Assembly: GCA_023392205.1 (NCBI GenBank)
Contig: JAEVZN010000341.1
Coordinates: forward strand, 1-7,517
Direction of reading: 5' to 3'
DNA length: 7,517 bases
Origin: Pseudomonadota bacterium
GTDB lineage: Bacteria; Pseudomonadota; Alphaproteobacteria; Rhizobiales; Xanthobacteraceae
Positions 6,180-7,517 of the stretch are shown piece after piece. Numbering within the stretch: position 1 is the first letter of the stretch; each line of letters opens with the position of its first letter. The notes below the pieces were generated by a model. The model worked only from the letters and a program-made list of their open reading frames with translations, had not been told where the DNA came from and made no database searches. The position numbers were made by a program, and so were the translations under genes.

Positions 6180-6932
6180 TCAGCAGGCTGCTTTCCCGCA
6201 ACGGGCCATGTTGATCTTTTCCTGCAATTCCTTGGCTCCCACGGCGCCGACAAGTACCTCATTGCCAATCACATAGGTGGGGGTGCCCTGGATGCCAAAG
6301 GCCTCGGCGAGCTTGAAGCTTTCTTCCAGCGCGGTGCGGATGTCCGGGCTGGCCATGTCGCGCTCCAGACGCGCCATGTCGGCGCCGGCTTCCTTGGCGG
6401 CGGCCATCGCGCGGGCACGGTCGGCCTGACCGCGGCCCATCATCAGCTTCTGATGGAAATCGAGAAAGCGCTTGCCCCCCTTGTCTTGCATGGCCATGGC
6501 CGCGCTGACCTGGGCGGCCTCCATGCTGCCCTGGCTAAGCACCGGCATTTCCTTCAGCACCACTCGCAGATTGGGATCGGCCTTCATCAGGGTCATCATG
6601 TCGTCGAGGGCGCGTTTGCAATAGCCGCAATTGTAATCGAAGAACTCGACCATGGTGACGTCGCCCTTCGGATTGCCCAGCGTGACCTGACGCGGCGAAT
6701 GCAGGAGCGAATCCTGATTTTCCGAAATCAGGCGCTTGACCTTGGCGGACTGGGCGAGCGCCTGCAATTCCTCGATCATTTCCGGGTGCTGGATGAAGTA
6801 ATCGCGGATGACCTGCTCGATTTCCTTGCGCTGCTCCGGTGTGAAGCTTTGCGCCTGGGCTTGCGCCTGCGGCGCTGCGAAAATCAGGCTCGCGACAGCG
6901 AAGGCTGCGAGCGCTCGGGCGATGAAAATCAT
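6180..6932 (-). CDS. Secreted DsbA-family thiol-disulfide protein (ScsC/Com1-like)
   Basis: The 250 residues begin with a signal peptide: hydrophobic stretch 3-20, probable cleavage in the repeated Q-A region around 24-28. A helical region follows (about 30-75, starting FTPEQRKEIEQVI) that resembles the N-terminal oligomerisation part of ScsC and Com1-like DsbA proteins. The thioredoxin-fold domain has the redox site C102-G-Y-C105 in FFDYNCGYCKR, with the DsbA-type helical insertion after it. The cis-proline loop is GTPTYVIG (T217-P218). It should form or rearrange disulfides in periplasmic proteins; whether it acts as oxidase or isomerase cannot be read from sequence. Two more cysteines sit at the very C-terminus (C245, C250). 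AAAGGA at 6940-6945 gives a clear ribosome-binding site. The gene starts 19 bp after the M48/TPR protein stop, so the two are probably co-transcribed. Confidence 0.93.
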   Translation of the reverse strand: MIFIARALAAFAVASLIFAAPQAQAQAQSFTPEQRKEIEQVIRDYFIQHPEMIEELQALAQSAKVKRLISENQDSLLHSPRQVTLGNPKGDVTMVEFFDYNCGYCKRALDDMMTLMKADPNLRVVLKEMPVLSQGSMEAAQVSAAMAMQDKGGKRFLDFHQKLMMGRGQADRARAMAAAKEAGADMARLERDMASPDIRTALEESFKLAEAFGIQGTPTYVIGNEVLVGAVGAKELQEKINMARCGKAAC

Positions 6933-6939
6933 CTGATGA

Positions 6940-6945
6940 TCCTTT
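6940..6945 (-). promoter_or_regulatory. Ribosome-binding site of the DsbA-like gene
   Basis: AAAGGA on the minus strand stands 7 bases before the ATG at 6932. It is one of the clearest Shine-Dalgarno sequences in the window and fixes the start that gives the signal peptide. Confidence 0.7.
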
Positions 6946-6951
6946 GTGTGG

Positions 6952-7517
6952 TCAGTTCCGCCCCGCGGGGCCGGCGGCCGGTAATTTCATGGCGACGATA
7001 TCGTCGGCCCGCACCCAACCGGGCGAGCCGACCGGGAGCCGCGTCTTGGCGCGGGCGGCCAGTTCGCGCGCGGTCTTGATGTCGCCGCGGGCGAGCGAGG
7101 CCTGCGCGGAGGCGAGGTCGGCCTGCGCGATATCGCCCTTGCGGCCATAGGCCATGGCGAGCTGCTGATAGGCCATGGGCGCATCCGGCTCGCGCGTCAG
7201 CGCATTGCGCAGGATGGAGATAGCTTCGTCGGTGTAGCGCTTGTCGCCGGTCGCCACCATGGCCTGACCGAGCATCATCTGGATCAGCGTCGGCTGCGGC
7301 GCGAGCTGCACGGCGCGGCGCAGCGGCGCGATGGCATCGGCCGGACGCGCGCGTTCCAGCAGCGCCTGCCCCTTCAATTCATGGAAATAAGGGTTGTTGG
7401 GCTGGATGGCGATGAGTTCGTCGATCTGCCCGACGGCGGCGCGGATATCGGCATGCCTGTAGGTCGAGATCGCGCGCGCATAGCGGGCCGGCAGCGACAT
7501 GTCGCTGAGTGGATAGC
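6952..7517 (-). CDS. Probable M48-family (BepA-like) metalloprotease, C-terminal TPR region (5' end outside window)
   Basis: The reading frame is open to the window edge and continues upstream of the first internal ATG (7500) with codons for Y-P-L-S-D, so this is the C-terminal 187 residues of a longer protein. The visible part is a run of tetratricopeptide-like helix pairs. Recognisable units include NNPYFHELKGQALLE, DAIAPLRRAVQLAP, DEAISILRNALTREPD, APMAYQQLAMAYGRKGD and a last A-rich pair ending in AARAKTRLP. The sequence resembles the C-terminal TPR half of periplasmic M48 metalloproteases of the BepA type, which assist or degrade outer-membrane proteins. The HExxH protease motif is not in the window, so the protease call rests on this resemblance and on the position just before a DsbA-like gene. 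A plain TPR protein is the alternative. Confidence 0.75.
   Translation of the reverse strand, partial: YPLSDMSLPARYARAISTYRHADIRAAVGQIDELIAIQPNNPYFHELKGQALLERARPADAIAPLRRAVQLAPQPTLIQMMLGQAMVATGDKRYTDEAISILRNALTREPDAPMAYQQLAMAYGRKGDIAQADLASAQASLARGDIKTARELAARAKTRLPVGSPGWVRADDIVAMKLPAAGPAGRN

Noticed and set aside
6171..7079. Plus-strand open frame (302 codons) opposite the DsbA-like gene
   Set aside because: Antisense to a gene with signal peptide, CGYC site and cis-Pro loop; its composition is typical of a shadow frame.

Overview
The window is GC-rich and tightly packed. Every supported gene lies on the minus strand, so the genes read from right to left. The proteins and gene order resemble an alphaproteobacterium of the Hyphomicrobiales (Bradyrhizobium/Xanthobacteraceae-like). 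This placement is inferred from protein resemblance and gene order alone, with no database search.

Right part (about 7517 to 6180): the C-terminal TPR half of a probable M48-type periplasmic metalloprotease (5' end outside the window), then a secreted DsbA/ScsC-like thiol-disulfide protein 19 bp downstream. Together they look like an envelope protein quality-control pair. A GC-rich hairpin after the DsbA gene is a probable terminator.

Middle (about 6058 to 3771): aroQ (type II 3-dehydroquinate dehydratase), accB (biotin carboxyl carrier protein) and accC (biotin carboxylase). They are almost contiguous: a 6-bp gap, then a 1-bp overlap. aroQ serves the shikimate pathway; AccB and AccC are the biotin-carrying and biotin-carboxylating parts of acetyl-CoA carboxylase. 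This is a familiar proteobacterial gene order.

Left-middle (about 3708 to 331): a three-gene phosphotransfer cluster. It holds a membrane CHASE-domain histidine kinase, a stand-alone Rcp1-like receiver (4-bp stop/start overlap), and a soluble protein with an N-terminal receiver fused to a HisKA_2-type kinase. None of the three has a DNA-binding or enzymatic output domain, so the signal must leave through a partner encoded elsewhere. This is the least routine part of the window.

Left edge (269 to 1): the start of an NfeD/ClpP-class membrane-bound serine protease gene with a signal peptide. Its start codon lies just after a TATAAT box inside a 17-bp inverted repeat, with no visible ribosome-binding site, so the transcript may be leaderless.

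No tRNA, rRNA, CRISPR array, insertion sequence or phage gene was seen. No gene-free stretch exceeds about 120 bp. The most interesting points are the output-less three-protein relay, the possible leaderless start and palindrome at the NfeD gene, and an in-frame slippery A-run inside the CHASE kinase.
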